Source of the DNA: Gorillibacterium timonense | GTDB taxonomy: Bacteria > Bacillota > Bacilli > Paenibacillales > NBRC-103111 | Assembly: GCF_001457415.1 (NCBI RefSeq) | Contig: NZ_LN881724.1 | Coordinates: 186,001-250,000 of the forward strand | DNA length: 64,000 nt | Direction: 5' to 3' | In this document: in pieces, positions 1 through 7,990 of the stretch | Position numbering within the stretch: position 1 is the stretch's first letter | Layout: the number at the start of each line of letters is the position of its first letter | Translations under genes and position numbers: made by a program | Notes under the pieces: generated by a model | Databases searched by the model: none | Seen by the model: the letters and a program-made list of their open reading frames with translations, nothing else | Told to the model about the DNA's origin: nothing

Positions 1-357
1 GCTGACGGCATCAATGTACGCCTTCAGGACCGGAGGGAAGCTCAGGTTCCACAAGGGGGTAACGAAGACATATTGGTCTGCACTTACGAATTGGTCAACC
101 AATTCGCCAAGGCGGCTGACCTTGTGCTGCTCGTCTGCCGTCAATTCCTTGAAGTCTTGGCCGCTGGCAAGCTTGCCCCAGCCGCTGAATACGTCGTTAT
201 CGATTTGGGGAATGTCGAGTCGGTACAAGTCCAGATGAACCACTTCATTCTCGGGATGAGCTTCGCGGTAAGCTTTCACGAATGCGCTGCCTACGGCCAT
301 GCTGTAGGAGGCTTGCTCATCATGCGGATGAGCGGTAATGTACAATACTTTCGTCAT
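1..357 (-). CDS. azoR: FMN-dependent NADH-azoreductase (3' part beyond window)
   Basis: Only the first 119 codons lie in the window; the reading frame runs off the left edge. The protein begins [14 protein letters not shown], and a later stretch reads [17 protein letters not shown], which matches the flavodoxin-like fold of the AzoR/AcpD family: the early loop binds FMN phosphate and the PLWN/P..LK segment contacts the isoalloxazine ring. The family reduces quinones and azo compounds with NADH in the cytoplasm. The ATG has an AAGGAGAGA ribosome site about 8 bases upstream. It is transcribed away from a HxlR-type regulator, and its upstream region carries a copy of the same sequence seen in the hxlR/pirin intergenic region, so HxlR control by quinone or electrophile stress is likely (inference). 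Confidence 0.88.
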   Translation of the reverse strand, partial: MTKVLYITAHPHDEQASYSMAVGSAFVKAYREAHPENEVVHLDLYRLDIPQIDNDVFSGWGKLASGQDFKELTADEQHKVSRLGELVDQFVSADQYVFVTPLWNLSFPPVLKAYIDAVS

Positions 358-446
358 AAGGGTATCTCTCCTTTTTGTCATCGAACGGGAAGTGATATAA
401 GTCACTAATGCCATCCTAGCTGATAAACTAAAGAATGTCAAGTTGA

Positions 447-463
447 TTACTATTGATAAGTTA
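447..463. promoter_or_regulatory. Putative HxlR operator upstream of azoR
   Basis: Read on the minus strand this site contains ACTTATCAATAGTAA, which matches 14 of 15 bases of ACTTATTAATAGTAA at 960-974 in the hxlR/pirin intergenic region. The two sites lie in front of the three divergently arranged stress-related genes, so a shared operator for the HxlR-type regulator at 547-894 is the simplest reading. Function is inferred; the identity is seen directly. Confidence 0.5.
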
Positions 464-546
464 TGAAGCTTTTTTGAAAAAGAAAAGCAACCGCGGTTAG
501 TATCCGCAGCTGCTTCAAATGTATTCCGAAATCATGAGGAATACGG

Positions 547-894
547 TCATTCGCAGGCCTCTTCCGGAGCGCATGGAGTTAAGGCCATCCATTTGTCCGC
601 CCAATTCTGGACTTCCTGCATGATGGGGTTCAATTCCCGCCCCTTCTCCGTCAACAGGTATTCGATTCGCACCGGAGTCTCGGGATACACTTGGCGGGTA
701 ACGATCCCCGCTTCCTCCAACTGCTTCAGACGCTCGGCCAACATTCGGTCGCTCATATTCGGAATGCGATCGACGATCTCGCCAAAGCGCTTGCTGCCGG
801 TGAGCAGGACTTGAATGATTAATCCGGTCCAACGTTTCCCGAACAGTTCAAAGGCCGCCTCAAATTTGGGGCACAGAGGATGTAAGTTTTGCAT
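547..894 (-). CDS. HxlR-family winged-helix transcriptional regulator
   Basis: A 115-residue cytoplasmic DNA-binding protein. The sequence CPKFEAAFELFGKRWTGLII is followed by FGEIVDRIPNMSDRMLAERL (recognition helix region) and a wing with YLLTEKG, the standard layout of the HxlR/MarR-like family, which usually represses a neighbouring oxidoreductase and responds to electrophiles through a conserved N-terminal cysteine; Cys is present near residue 7. I chose the ATG at 894 because a GGAG lies about 9 bases upstream; several in-frame ATGs lie further upstream and would add up to 51 residues. It sits between azoR and a divergent pirin gene, and likely controls both plus itself. Confidence 0.85.
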   Translation of the reverse strand: MQNLHPLCPKFEAAFELFGKRWTGLIIQVLLTGSKRFGEIVDRIPNMSDRMLAERLKQLEEAGIVTRQVYPETPVRIEYLLTEKGRELNPIMQEVQNWADKWMALTPCAPEEACE

Positions 895-934
895 GTTCAT
901 CATCTCCATCTTCATCATATCACAGTTACTTGAC

Positions 935-979
935 AAAAGTAAGTGCTTATTGATAAAATACTTATTAATAGTAAGTAAC
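935..979. promoter_or_regulatory. Divergent hxlR/pirin promoter-operator region
   Basis: The intergenic region holds an inverted repeat TACTTA-N7-TAAGTA (959-977) and, just before it, a related half site with AAGTAAGTGCTTATTGATA. A near-identical site is found upstream of azoR at 447-463. The arrangement suggests binding of dimeric HxlR across the divergent promoters. Confidence 0.55.
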
Positions 980-1006
980 TTAATTTTATCGAAGGAGGCT
1001 GCTTGT

Positions 1007-1708
1007 ATGATTACGATTCGACCTGCCGATTCTCGGTACCATGCCAATCATGGTTGGCTAGACACGTACCACAGCTTTTCCTTTGCCGATTATTATGACC
1101 CGGATAACATGCAGTTTGGGCCGATGAGGGTTTTGAATGACGACATTGTCGCAGGTCACCGCGGCTTTGCCACTCATCCGCACCGGGAGATGGAGATCGT
1201 CTCGATTGTTCTGACAGGGAAGCTGAAGCATACGGATAGCACCGGGCAAACCGCCATCACCGGCTTCGGCGAGGTGCAGCGGATGAGCGCGGGAACCGGC
1301 GTCCAGCATTCGGAGACGAATCCGGGCAATGAACCGGTCAACCTGCTGCAGCTTTGGTTTATGCCGGACACTCCCGGCCTTACGCCTTCCTATGAGGCCA
1401 CTACCTATGATCCCTCAAAGCTTGCGGGCGCATTGCTGCCGGTTGTTTCCAATCGTCCCGCTCCCGGCGTTGCCGCGATTCATCAAGACATGACCATCTA
1501 CCTGTCTCGTTTGGAGAGCGGCCAATCGGTCGATTTCACCCAAGCGGCTGGCCGCCGGATCTACCTGTTCGTCATGGAGGGAGCTATCGATTTGAACGGG
1601 AGCGAGAGGATGGGACGCCGGGACGATGCTCGCATCACCGACACGCCCGAGTTGACCGTAACGGGCCTGTCCGATGACACTCTGTTCATGCTCATCGACC
1701 TGCCCTAA
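1007..1708 (+). CDS. Pirin-family protein (quercetinase-like bicupin)
   Basis: A 233-residue bicupin. The N-terminal cupin shows THPHREMEIVS, then GEVQRMSAGTGVQHSE, which supply the His/His/His/Glu metal site of pirins such as YhhW; members have quercetin dioxygenase activity or act as redox-sensing co-regulators. A second, divergent cupin domain fills the C-terminal half and ends in a short FMLIDLP tail. The ATG follows GAAGGAGGCT with good spacing. It is transcribed divergently from the HxlR regulator over a shared operator, a common arrangement in Firmicutes where pirin and an azoreductase/quinone reductase answer electrophile stress together (inference). Confidence 0.87.
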   Translation: MITIRPADSRYHANHGWLDTYHSFSFADYYDPDNMQFGPMRVLNDDIVAGHRGFATHPHREMEIVSIVLTGKLKHTDSTGQTAITGFGEVQRMSAGTGVQHSETNPGNEPVNLLQLWFMPDTPGLTPSYEATTYDPSKLAGALLPVVSNRPAPGVAAIHQDMTIYLSRLESGQSVDFTQAAGRRIYLFVMEGAIDLNGSERMGRRDDARITDTPELTVTGLSDDTLFMLIDLP

Positions 1709-1726
1709 CCCTAACTCCCGATGTCC

Positions 1727-1785
1727 ATCCCTTTTGAGCTTGCGTAAGGTATTGGCTTCTTACGTTGACTCAGAAGGGATTTTTT
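1727..1785 (+). terminator. Rho-independent terminator after the pirin gene
   Basis: A long two-part stem: TCCCTTTTGAG at the 5' side pairs with CTCAGAAGGGA at the 3' side, with an inner TGCGTAAG/CTTACGT stem, followed by a run of T. Confidence 0.75.
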
Positions 1786-2026
1786 ATGGGTGAAATGATG
1801 AAGATGATTCGGAAAACGTGGGACAGTATGAGGTTATTCGGAAGGATTCGAGATTGTTCGGATGACTCGGGACGACTAGAGAAGCTTCGGGAAGGAGATG
1901 GATGTAACGAACGCTCCGCTTGAAATACTAAGGCTGTTGTGCGACAATCGAAGGTGACCGGACGGTCATTTTCACAAGGAAGACTGTCCTCTACGGAACC
2001 ACAAAACAGAAGGAGCGAAACCACTC
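1786..2026 (+). other. Intergenic leader of the aminopeptidase gene
   Basis: No ORF or known riboswitch was recognised. It contains several TTCGGA-like words and ends with the ribosome site AGAAGGAGCG in front of the aminopeptidase ATG. The promoter was not confidently located. Confidence 0.3.
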
Positions 2027-3142
2027 ATGAAAGATCCGCGTCTAGCCAAGCTCGCCGACATCCTGGTCAACTACTCCACCTCTATTCAACCGGGTGAAAA
2101 CGTTCTGATCGAAGCGATCGGCATCGAGAACCCTCTCGTTCAGGAAATCGTGAAAGCCGTCCATGCGGCGAAGGGCAATCCCTTTGTAGCCATCCGCGAT
2201 CCGCAGATTACCCGCACGCTCGTCCTGGATTCGACCGAGGAGCAAATCAGCACCTGGTCGGACATCGACAACTACATGATGAACCAAATGCAGGCGTACA
2301 TCGGCATTCGCGGCGGAAGCAACAGCTACGAGATGGCGGACGTTCCGGCCGAGCAGATGAAGAGCTATCAAGCCTTGTACAACCATAAAGTTCACAGCGA
2401 GAACCGCGTGAAGCGGACCAAATGGGTCATTCTCCGCTACCCGACCCCGGCCATGGCCCAACTCGCCGGCAAGAGCACCGAAGAGTTCGAAGACTTCTAC
2501 TTCGACGTCTGTACGCTGGACTACCGCAAGATGGAAAAGGCTATGGACCCGCTGGAAGAGCTCATGAAGAAGACGGACAAGGTACGCATCGTCGGACCCG
2601 GCACTGATCTGTCCTTCTCGATCAAAGACATCGGCGCAGTCAAATGCTGCGGCAAGCGGAACATTCCCGACGGCGAAGTCTACAGCGCTCCCGTGCGAGA
2701 TTCGGTAAACGGCGTGCTCAGTTACAATACCCCTTCTCCGTACCAGGGCTTCACCTTCGAGAATGTCAAGCTGACCTTTGAGAACGGCAAGATCGTGAAG
2801 GCGGAAGCGAACGACAACGAACGGATCAACAAGATCTTCGACACGGACGAAGGCGCGCGCTACATCGGTGAATTCTCCTTCGGCTTCCACCCGTACATCA
2901 AGGATCCGATGAAGGATACGCTGTTCGATGAGAAGATCGATGGCAGCTTCCACTTTACCCCGGGGCAATGTTATGACGCGGCGTACAACGGCAACAAATC
3001 GGCCATTCACTGGGATATGGTCTGCATTCAACGCCCTGAATACGGCGGAGGGGAAATCTGGTTCGATGACCGACTCATCCGCAAGGACGGCCGTTTCGTC
3101 GTTCCGGAGCTTGAAATCCTCAACCCAGAAAACCTGAAGTAA
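2027..3142 (+). CDS. Aminopeptidase, M29 family (AmpS/PepS type)
   Basis: A 371-residue cytoplasmic metallo-aminopeptidase; family members remove N-terminal residues from peptides with a two-metal (Zn/Co) site. The protein starts MKDPRLAKLADILVNYSTSI and has the characteristic PDGEVYSAP, IGEFSFGFHP and a C-terminal KSAIHWDMV segment, which carry the metal-binding Glu, Glu, His and Asp of the family; FHFTPGQCYDAA precedes the last of these. Length fits M29 proteins, though it lies at the short end. The ATG is preceded by AGAAGGAGC. A TetR regulator gene starts 16 bases downstream and may be co-transcribed. No signal peptide is present. Confidence 0.92.
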   Translation: MKDPRLAKLADILVNYSTSIQPGENVLIEAIGIENPLVQEIVKAVHAAKGNPFVAIRDPQITRTLVLDSTEEQISTWSDIDNYMMNQMQAYIGIRGGSNSYEMADVPAEQMKSYQALYNHKVHSENRVKRTKWVILRYPTPAMAQLAGKSTEEFEDFYFDVCTLDYRKMEKAMDPLEELMKKTDKVRIVGPGTDLSFSIKDIGAVKCCGKRNIPDGEVYSAPVRDSVNGVLSYNTPSPYQGFTFENVKLTFENGKIVKAEANDNERINKIFDTDEGARYIGEFSFGFHPYIKDPMKDTLFDEKIDGSFHFTPGQCYDAAYNGNKSAIHWDMVCIQRPEYGGGEIWFDDRLIRKDGRFVVPELEILNPENLK

Positions 3143-3158
3143 GCAGAAGGAGGTAAGG

Positions 3159-3776
3159 ATGTCGCCGAAAGTATCCGACGCCTATAAGGAAGAGAGAAGG
3201 CAGTCCATTCTGGACGTCGCTCTTCGCTGTTTTGCCGAAAAAGGCTACGGCTCCACCACCGTCGACGATATCGCAGCCGGGCTCGGGGTGAGCAAGGGAG
3301 TCGTCTACCTCTACTTTGCTGGGAAAGAAGAGCTGTACAAGCAGGTGATGGAAGAGCGCATGCAGCAGTCGATCACCGGAATGAAAAAACGATTTCGGCC
3401 GGAAGACGGAGCGGAGAACAAGCTGCGGCAGGTTTTCCATGCGTTCCGAAATCAGTCTCTCCCGGAGCTGAAGCGGCTGCTCGCCTTCTACTTGGAGTTT
3501 TGGCTGGAATCGTCCCGCCGCGAGGATTTGAAGGCAGTTATGGACCGGCAAAGCACGTATGCGGAAGACTTCATCGCGAGTATAGTCGAGGAAGGCATCC
3601 GTTCGGGAGAGTTCCGTCCAGATGCCGATCCCGCCGATTTCTCCGCGTTGTTCTGGGCAACCCGCGATGGCATCGCCCTGCAGTTTGTCGGAGGCGGGGA
3701 AGATGCCGATTACCGGAAGCGGATGGAGGCGATGGAGCGGACGCTGCTCGGCAGCCTGCTCCAAAGCGGTAAATAA
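3159..3776 (+). CDS. TetR/AcrR-family transcriptional regulator
   Basis: A 205-residue repressor-type protein. The N-terminal helix-turn-helix covers about residues 12-58, with RRQSILDVALRCFAEKGY followed by TTVDDIAAGLGVSKGVVYLYF, the standard TetR signature. The C-terminal half is a helical ligand-binding domain with no recognisable ligand specificity. AGAAGGAGGT lies 8 bases before the ATG. It follows the M29 aminopeptidase gene by 16 bases and precedes a DinB-like gene, so the three may form a unit; the target is not obvious from sequence. Confidence 0.88.
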   Translation: MSPKVSDAYKEERRQSILDVALRCFAEKGYGSTTVDDIAAGLGVSKGVVYLYFAGKEELYKQVMEERMQQSITGMKKRFRPEDGAENKLRQVFHAFRNQSLPELKRLLAFYLEFWLESSRREDLKAVMDRQSTYAEDFIASIVEEGIRSGEFRPDADPADFSALFWATRDGIALQFVGGGEDADYRKRMEAMERTLLGSLLQSGK

Positions 3777-3804
3777 TCCGGCGGGAAGACGGGGGGAATC
3801 GAAG

Positions 3805-4251
3805 GTGAAACGCTTGAACGATCCGGAAGTGCGCGGGGAGATTCGTGCGCGGATCGAACGGCTTGCGCCGGATTCGGCCCGCCGCTTCGGAAAGATGACC
3901 GTAGGTCAGATGCTCTGCCATCTGAGCGATCAACTGAGGGATGTGGCGGGCATCCGTCCCGTACCGGGGAAGAGGAGCTTCTTCATGGAGCGGGCTGCTA
4001 AACCGGTCGCCTTTTACCTGTTGCCTCGCTGGCCGGGTGGGTTTCTGCCGACGGCTCCCGAGTTTGACGCGATGCGAGCAGGGACGAAACCGTCGGCCTT
4101 TCTGCAGGACAAGGAGGAGCTCCTCGCTCTGTTCGACAGCCTGACGATTAGCGAAGGTGAGCATCCCGCCTTCGGTCCGCTCTCTGCGCGCGAATATGGG
4201 CGATTGCTGTACAAGCATTTTGATCATCATCTGCGGCAGTTCGGCGTGTGA
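3805..4251 (+). CDS. DUF1569/DinB-like protein
   Basis: A 148-residue protein starting at GTG (VKRLNDPEV). It has the four-helix DinB/YfiT-like pattern: KMTVGQMLCHLSDQ near residue 35 and a C-terminal YKHFDHHLRQFG, where conserved histidines would make a metal site. Members are putative thiol-dependent metalloenzymes of unknown substrate. The GTG lies behind GGGGGAATCGAAG. It follows the TetR gene by 28 bases, suggesting translation from the same transcript. No membrane segment is seen. Confidence 0.7.
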   Translation: MKRLNDPEVRGEIRARIERLAPDSARRFGKMTVGQMLCHLSDQLRDVAGIRPVPGKRSFFMERAAKPVAFYLLPRWPGGFLPTAPEFDAMRAGTKPSAFLQDKEELLALFDSLTISEGEHPAFGPLSAREYGRLLYKHFDHHLRQFGV

Positions 4252-4369
4252 TGTGTGGAAATGGGAGCAGGTCTTCACTACCCACCGTTACGACATACCC
4301 ACCGTTACAAGCTCATTTCACGAGCTTGACAACCTTCAAGTTCTACCGTATTCTCAAGATTAGATTTCG

Positions 4370-4428
4370 ACAACGACGGCGATGGAGTTCGCCACAACCG
4401 CCTAAATCTCGGGCTGATGACTCCTACC
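4370..4428 (+). ncRNA. Fluoride riboswitch (crcB motif)
   Basis: The sequence GGCGATGGAGTTCGCC, then AACCGCC and CTGATGACTCCTACC, matches the conserved core of the crcB/fluoride riboswitch in order and spacing, including the pseudoknot-forming and ion-binding positions. It lies 50 bases upstream of a gene for a CLC protein with fluoride-type selectivity motifs, one of the two standard targets of this riboswitch. Its 3' strand CTCCTACC overlaps the 5' arm of a terminator hairpin, so fluoride binding is expected to block termination and switch the gene on. Confidence 0.95.
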
Positions 4429-4460
4429 AGTACCTATGTGCTGGTAGGGGTCTGTTTATT
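4423..4460 (+). terminator. Riboswitch-controlled terminator (expression platform)
   Basis: CCTACCAG at 4423-4430 pairs with CTGGTAGG at 4441-4448, followed by TCTGTTTATTTT. The 5' arm uses bases that belong to the closing strand of the fluoride aptamer, giving mutually exclusive structures. Confidence 0.85.
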
Positions 4461-4477
4461 TTACAGGAGTGACTTTT

Positions 4478-5821
4478 ATGGCAGGGGATGGAATGAGCAT
4501 GGACAAACGGCAGATGAAGATGAGGCTGGGGAGGGACAGCATTCGAGAGATCAGGGAGATGGGGCCGATCGCGGCAGGGAGATTCCTGCTGAAGTGGCTG
4601 GTGCTGGGGGGCATTGTCGGCATGCTGACAGGATCGGCTGCTGCACTGTTTCTGGCCGCACTGGACCGGGCGACGGACGCGCGGCTTTCGCACCCTTGGC
4701 TTCTCTTGTTTTTGCCGCTCGGCGGCGCGGTGGTCAGCTATCTGTATGGGAAGATCGGAGGGGACTCCTCCAAGGGAAACAACCTGATTCTCGATCAAAT
4801 TCACGGCGGAGAGGGCAGGGTTCCGCTGCGTATGGCTCCACTCGTCCTGTTCGGCACGGTGGTAACCCACCTCTTCGGGGGTTCGGTGGGACGCGAAGGG
4901 ACGGCCGTTCAGATGGGCGGCAGCCTGGCGGAGGGCCTCGGCACGGTGGTCCGGCTGAACGCTGCGGATCGCAGGCTGATCCTGATGTGCGGCATCGCCA
5001 GCGGCTTCGGGGCGGTCTTCGGAACGCCTCTCGCCGGAGCCATGTTCGGCATGGAGGTGCTGGCCATCGGCCTGTTGCGCTCGGAAGGGCTTGTCCCCTG
5101 TCTCATCGCCAGTCTTGTCGGCGATATCGTCACCCGCGCCTGGGGCATTCAGCATCACCTCTATCAAGTGAGCGAGGTCCCCGCCATCACCGGACCCGTT
5201 ATGCTCAAGGTGGCGGTCGCATCCGTTGCGTTCGGTTTGGCCGGGCTATTATTCAGCGAATCGACCCGCTGGCTCAAAGCGCTCTACACCAAGCTGATTC
5301 CGTATGCCCCGTTGAAAAGCTTCGTGGGCGGCCTCGTGATCATCGCGCTCGTCTATATCGGCGGGACGAGAGATTATCTTGGCCTCGGTCTGCCGCTCAT
5401 CGAGGAAGCTTTTAAGGGAGACGCGCCAACCTTCGCTTTCCTGTGGAAGAGCTTATACACCTCTCTGAGCTTGGGAGCTGGCTTTCAGGGCGGGGAAGTC
5501 ACTCCGCTGTTCGTCATCGGCTCCACGTTGGGGAGCACCTTGGCCGGGCTGCTGCAGGTATCTGTTCCCTTTCTCGCAGCTCTCGGGTTCGTAGCCGTGT
5601 TCAGCGGAGCGGCCAACACCCCGATCGCCTGCTTCATCATGGGCGTGGAGCTGTTCGGCGCCGGATTTCTGCCGTACCTGTTCATCGCCTGCGCGGTCAG
5701 CTACCTCTTCTCCGGTCACACCGGCATTTATCTCTCCCAACGCATCGGCACCGCGAAGACGACCGGCATCGACATTCCGGAGAATTCGACTCTGTCGTTC
5801 GTGCGCCAGAAGAAGCGGTAA
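4478..5821 (+). CDS. CLC-F type fluoride/proton antiporter
   Basis: A 447-residue integral membrane protein of the CLC family with about ten hydrophobic helices. Instead of the chloride-type GSGIP motif it has GNNLI (within KGNNLILDQIHGGEG), and it carries GREGTAVQMG and GGEVTPLFVIG, the variants described for fluoride-selective CLC-F exporters. The role is to expel cytoplasmic fluoride by exchange with protons. The ATG at 4478 follows ACAGGAGTGAC; a GTG three codons earlier is less likely. The gene sits directly behind a fluoride riboswitch with an overlapping terminator, which strongly supports the assignment over a plain chloride channel. Confidence 0.94.
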   Translation: MAGDGMSMDKRQMKMRLGRDSIREIREMGPIAAGRFLLKWLVLGGIVGMLTGSAAALFLAALDRATDARLSHPWLLLFLPLGGAVVSYLYGKIGGDSSKGNNLILDQIHGGEGRVPLRMAPLVLFGTVVTHLFGGSVGREGTAVQMGGSLAEGLGTVVRLNAADRRLILMCGIASGFGAVFGTPLAGAMFGMEVLAIGLLRSEGLVPCLIASLVGDIVTRAWGIQHHLYQVSEVPAITGPVMLKVAVASVAFGLAGLLFSESTRWLKALYTKLIPYAPLKSFVGGLVIIALVYIGGTRDYLGLGLPLIEEAFKGDAPTFAFLWKSLYTSLSLGAGFQGGEVTPLFVIGSTLGSTLAGLLQVSVPFLAALGFVAVFSGAANTPIACFIMGVELFGAGFLPYLFIACAVSYLFSGHTGIYLSQRIGTAKTTGIDIPENSTLSFVRQKKR

Positions 5822-5840
5822 TGGATGTGGAATCCTCTTT

Positions 5841-5895
5841 CAGTTGATGTGTCTACCTGCATGGGACTTGAACTTTTTCCCAGTTGATGCGTCTA
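5841..5895. repeat. 15-bp direct repeat behind the CLC-F gene
   Basis: CAGTTGATGTGTCTA at 5841-5855 recurs as CAGTTGATGCGTCTA at 5881-5895, a 40-base offset with one mismatch. It could be an operator pair or duplication remnant; no function is evident. Confidence 0.5.
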
Positions 5896-5956
5896 ACTCT
5901 TGATGCGGCACATTCGCCTCCAATCCCTCGTGCCGCCAGGGAGGACACCCGAGTCC

Positions 5957-6127
5957 ATGATTACCATTGTTATTGTGCTGCTGCTTCTCTTGAACAGTAT
6001 TTTACTGATTCGAATCGACGCCAAGCTGTCTCTGCATTTTCATAGGAAGGAAGCAGTTGAGACGGAAGGCTACGAGGAGTGGGAGAAGGCTCGACGTAAG
6101 GAAGACCGTAATCAGAGAGACTTGTAA
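5957..6127 (+). CDS. Small single-pass membrane protein
   Basis: A predicted 56-residue protein: MITIVIVLLLLLNSILLIR forms one hydrophobic helix at the N-terminus, followed by a charged tail with EGYEEWEKARRKEDRNQ. I prefer this ATG because GGGAGG lies about 12 bases upstream and the frame begins directly with the membrane segment; an in-frame ATG at 5900 would add 19 less convincing residues. A terminator-like hairpin follows. The family is not recognised; it could be a small membrane regulator or a chance ORF. Confidence 0.5.
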   Translation: MITIVIVLLLLLNSILLIRIDAKLSLHFHRKEAVETEGYEEWEKARRKEDRNQRDL

Positions 6128-6132
6128 AGAAG

Positions 6133-6166
6133 GCGGCGTCCTCCCGAAGCGGAAGGCGCTCTTTTT
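6133..6166 (+). terminator. Probable terminator after the small membrane ORF
   Basis: GCGTCCTCCCG and GCGGAAGGCGC form a stem with one mismatch, followed by CTTTTTG. Confidence 0.55.
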
Positions 6167-6398
6167 GTGTCTGTCCAAGCGGTGCCGCCTGCTAAGAGGT
6201 CAGATGCATTTTATCATTGCCACAATTTACGGTGTTTGCTATGATTGATAGCTCTCGCATTTTTCTCCGCTGCAAGTTGGTTTGAAAGTGTACGCAAGGT
6301 TCCGCCGCCGGATTTGACAAGCTCCAAATAGGCTGGCATAAGACGGGATCGCAAGGATGGATTCAAGCTGCGTGTAACTCAAATCATGGAGGTGCAAC

Positions 6399-7175
6399 AT
6401 GTTATTTGCCGTGCTGGTACGCAAAGCGTACCGGGTCAATCTGCAGTACCGAAGCTCCCATCTGATTCACAATTTGGCGAGCTCGCTCTTCGGGTTTATG
6501 TACATCTTCATCTGGATGGGCATCGGTGCCGATCATGAGCTGGAAGGCTACGGCGTCAAAGGAATGGTCAGCTACGTCGGGTTCACCCAAGCGGCTCTCT
6601 GGGTCACGACCTTCGCTACCTTCGGGCTCGGTATCCCTGAGCGGGTGAGAACCGGGCAAATCTCGCTCGATCTAATGCGGCCGGTCAGTCTCTTCTACCA
6701 GACGGCGATTCGCGAGTGGGGGCAAGTCGCCTATCAATTTGTCTACAAAACGATCCCCATCTACCTCATCTACTTCTTCGTCTTTTCTCTTCCGCTGCCG
6801 ACCCGGATCAGCACGTATGCCGGAACACTGGCTGCTCTCATCGTGGGAGCTTATCTATCCATTTGCATTCAGTACCTCGTCGGTATCGTCTCCCTCTGGA
6901 CAACGGAATCCACCTGGTTTCATTGGGTCCATTATGCGTTCTCGATGCTGCTATCGGGCTTTTTCGTCCCGATCGAATGGCTCCCCTCCTGGTTGAGGCC
7001 GCTCAGCCTAAACTCCTTTTATCCCTACCTGCAATACCATCCGGTCAAAATCTACATGGAACACGAATCCTTCCGGGTATTGGGCGGAGGTCTCTTGTGG
7101 TGTCTCCTGTTTACGATCGTCTGCGCGGGACTCACCGTTCTTGCGAGGCAGAAGGTGGAGGTGCAGGGGGGATGA
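6399..7175 (+). CDS. ABC-2 type transporter permease (first subunit)
   Basis: A 258-residue membrane protein with about six hydrophobic segments (for example LFGFMYIFIWMGIG, IYLIYFFVFSLPLP, LIVGAYLSICIQYLVGIV). It resembles the paired ABC-2 permeases encoded with a large-type ATPase (COG4587/COG3694/COG4586 trio), whose substrates are mostly unknown. The ATG follows GGAGGTGCAAC. Its stop overlaps the start of the second permease (ATGA), and the ATPase gene follows, so the three genes form one exporter operon. Substrate cannot be read from sequence. Confidence 0.85.
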   Translation: MLFAVLVRKAYRVNLQYRSSHLIHNLASSLFGFMYIFIWMGIGADHELEGYGVKGMVSYVGFTQAALWVTTFATFGLGIPERVRTGQISLDLMRPVSLFYQTAIREWGQVAYQFVYKTIPIYLIYFFVFSLPLPTRISTYAGTLAALIVGAYLSICIQYLVGIVSLWTTESTWFHWVHYAFSMLLSGFFVPIEWLPSWLRPLSLNSFYPYLQYHPVKIYMEHESFRVLGGGLLWCLLFTIVCAGLTVLARQKVEVQGG

Positions 7176-7963
7176 ATCTGCTCCGTTTATACGTCATGTT
7201 GATTCGTGCCAGCATTCGCAGCCGCATGCAATACAAGTTCAATTTCTGGCTGTCCTCCTTGCTCGCTACCTTGGTCAACGTCTCCGAATTTCTCATGGTT
7301 GCGGTAGTATTAGCCAAGTTCGGAGGGATTCAGGGCTGGTCTCTGTACGAGGTGGGCTATCTCTATTCGGTAATCAGTCTGTCGCGGGTCGTGTACCGCA
7401 GTCTCGCGAGCGATGTCCATAACCTCGACCGCTACCTGGTCAGCGGCGATCTCGATCAGCTGCTCATCCGGCCGCTTCCTCTCTTGCTTGCGCTCATGTC
7501 TCAAAACTTCCGCATCATGCTCGGAGAAGCTCTTCAGGGCGGGGGCATTCTCCTTTATTGCCTGTACAAGTTGATCGGCTCCGGTCAGATGGATTGGATC
7601 GCTGTTCCGCTCACGCTGTGGATCGTGCTCACCGGAGCGATGATCCTGTTCTCCATCGGGCTCGCCACCTCGACGATCGGCTTCTGGATCACCAAGGTCG
7701 ACGTGCTTCAGACGCTGACCGAGGACGCCTCGCGCAGCGCGGCCCAATATCCGCTTACGTTATATCCAAAGTGGCTCCGGTCGCTGTTCTTCACGGTAAT
7801 CCCGGTCGCCTTCGCCAACTATGTTCCCGCTCTGTACGTTCTTCGGCATCAGTACGGACTGTGGGTTCTCTTCGCGACGACAGCCGTCGCGGTATTCTGC
7901 CTGACGGCCGCTCTCGGCTTCTGGAGAGTCGGCATGTCGCGCTATCAGAGCACGGGGAGTTAA
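7172..7963 (+). CDS. ABC-2 type transporter permease (second subunit)
   Basis: A 263-residue protein starting MNLLRLYVMLIRASIRSRMQYKFNF, with about six transmembrane segments. The pattern of an N-terminal amphipathic stretch followed by a WLSSLLATL helix and the motif LDQLLIRPL is shared with ABC-2 permeases of the COG3694 type. It overlaps the upstream permease by 4 bases (ATGA) and ends 27 bases before the ATPase gene, so a heterodimeric membrane channel is expected. A GCAGGGGGG stretch before the ATG may act as the ribosome site, or translation may be coupled. Confidence 0.85.
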   Translation: MNLLRLYVMLIRASIRSRMQYKFNFWLSSLLATLVNVSEFLMVAVVLAKFGGIQGWSLYEVGYLYSVISLSRVVYRSLASDVHNLDRYLVSGDLDQLLIRPLPLLLALMSQNFRIMLGEALQGGGILLYCLYKLIGSGQMDWIAVPLTLWIVLTGAMILFSIGLATSTIGFWITKVDVLQTLTEDASRSAAQYPLTLYPKWLRSLFFTVIPVAFANYVPALYVLRHQYGLWVLFATTAVAVFCLTAALGFWRVGMSRYQSTGS

Positions 7964-7990
7964 TAAAACGACGAAAGCGGGGATAGGTCC

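Noticed and set aside
2042..3031. Long antisense ORF opposite the M29 aminopeptidase (329 codons)
   Set aside because: It lies wholly inside a well-supported gene, has no recognisable motif, and high-GC codon use makes such shadows common.
4417..5415. 332-codon frame overlapping the CLC-F gene
   Set aside because: The translation is Arg/Gly-rich without any domain and runs through the riboswitch terminator; the CLC frame explains the region.
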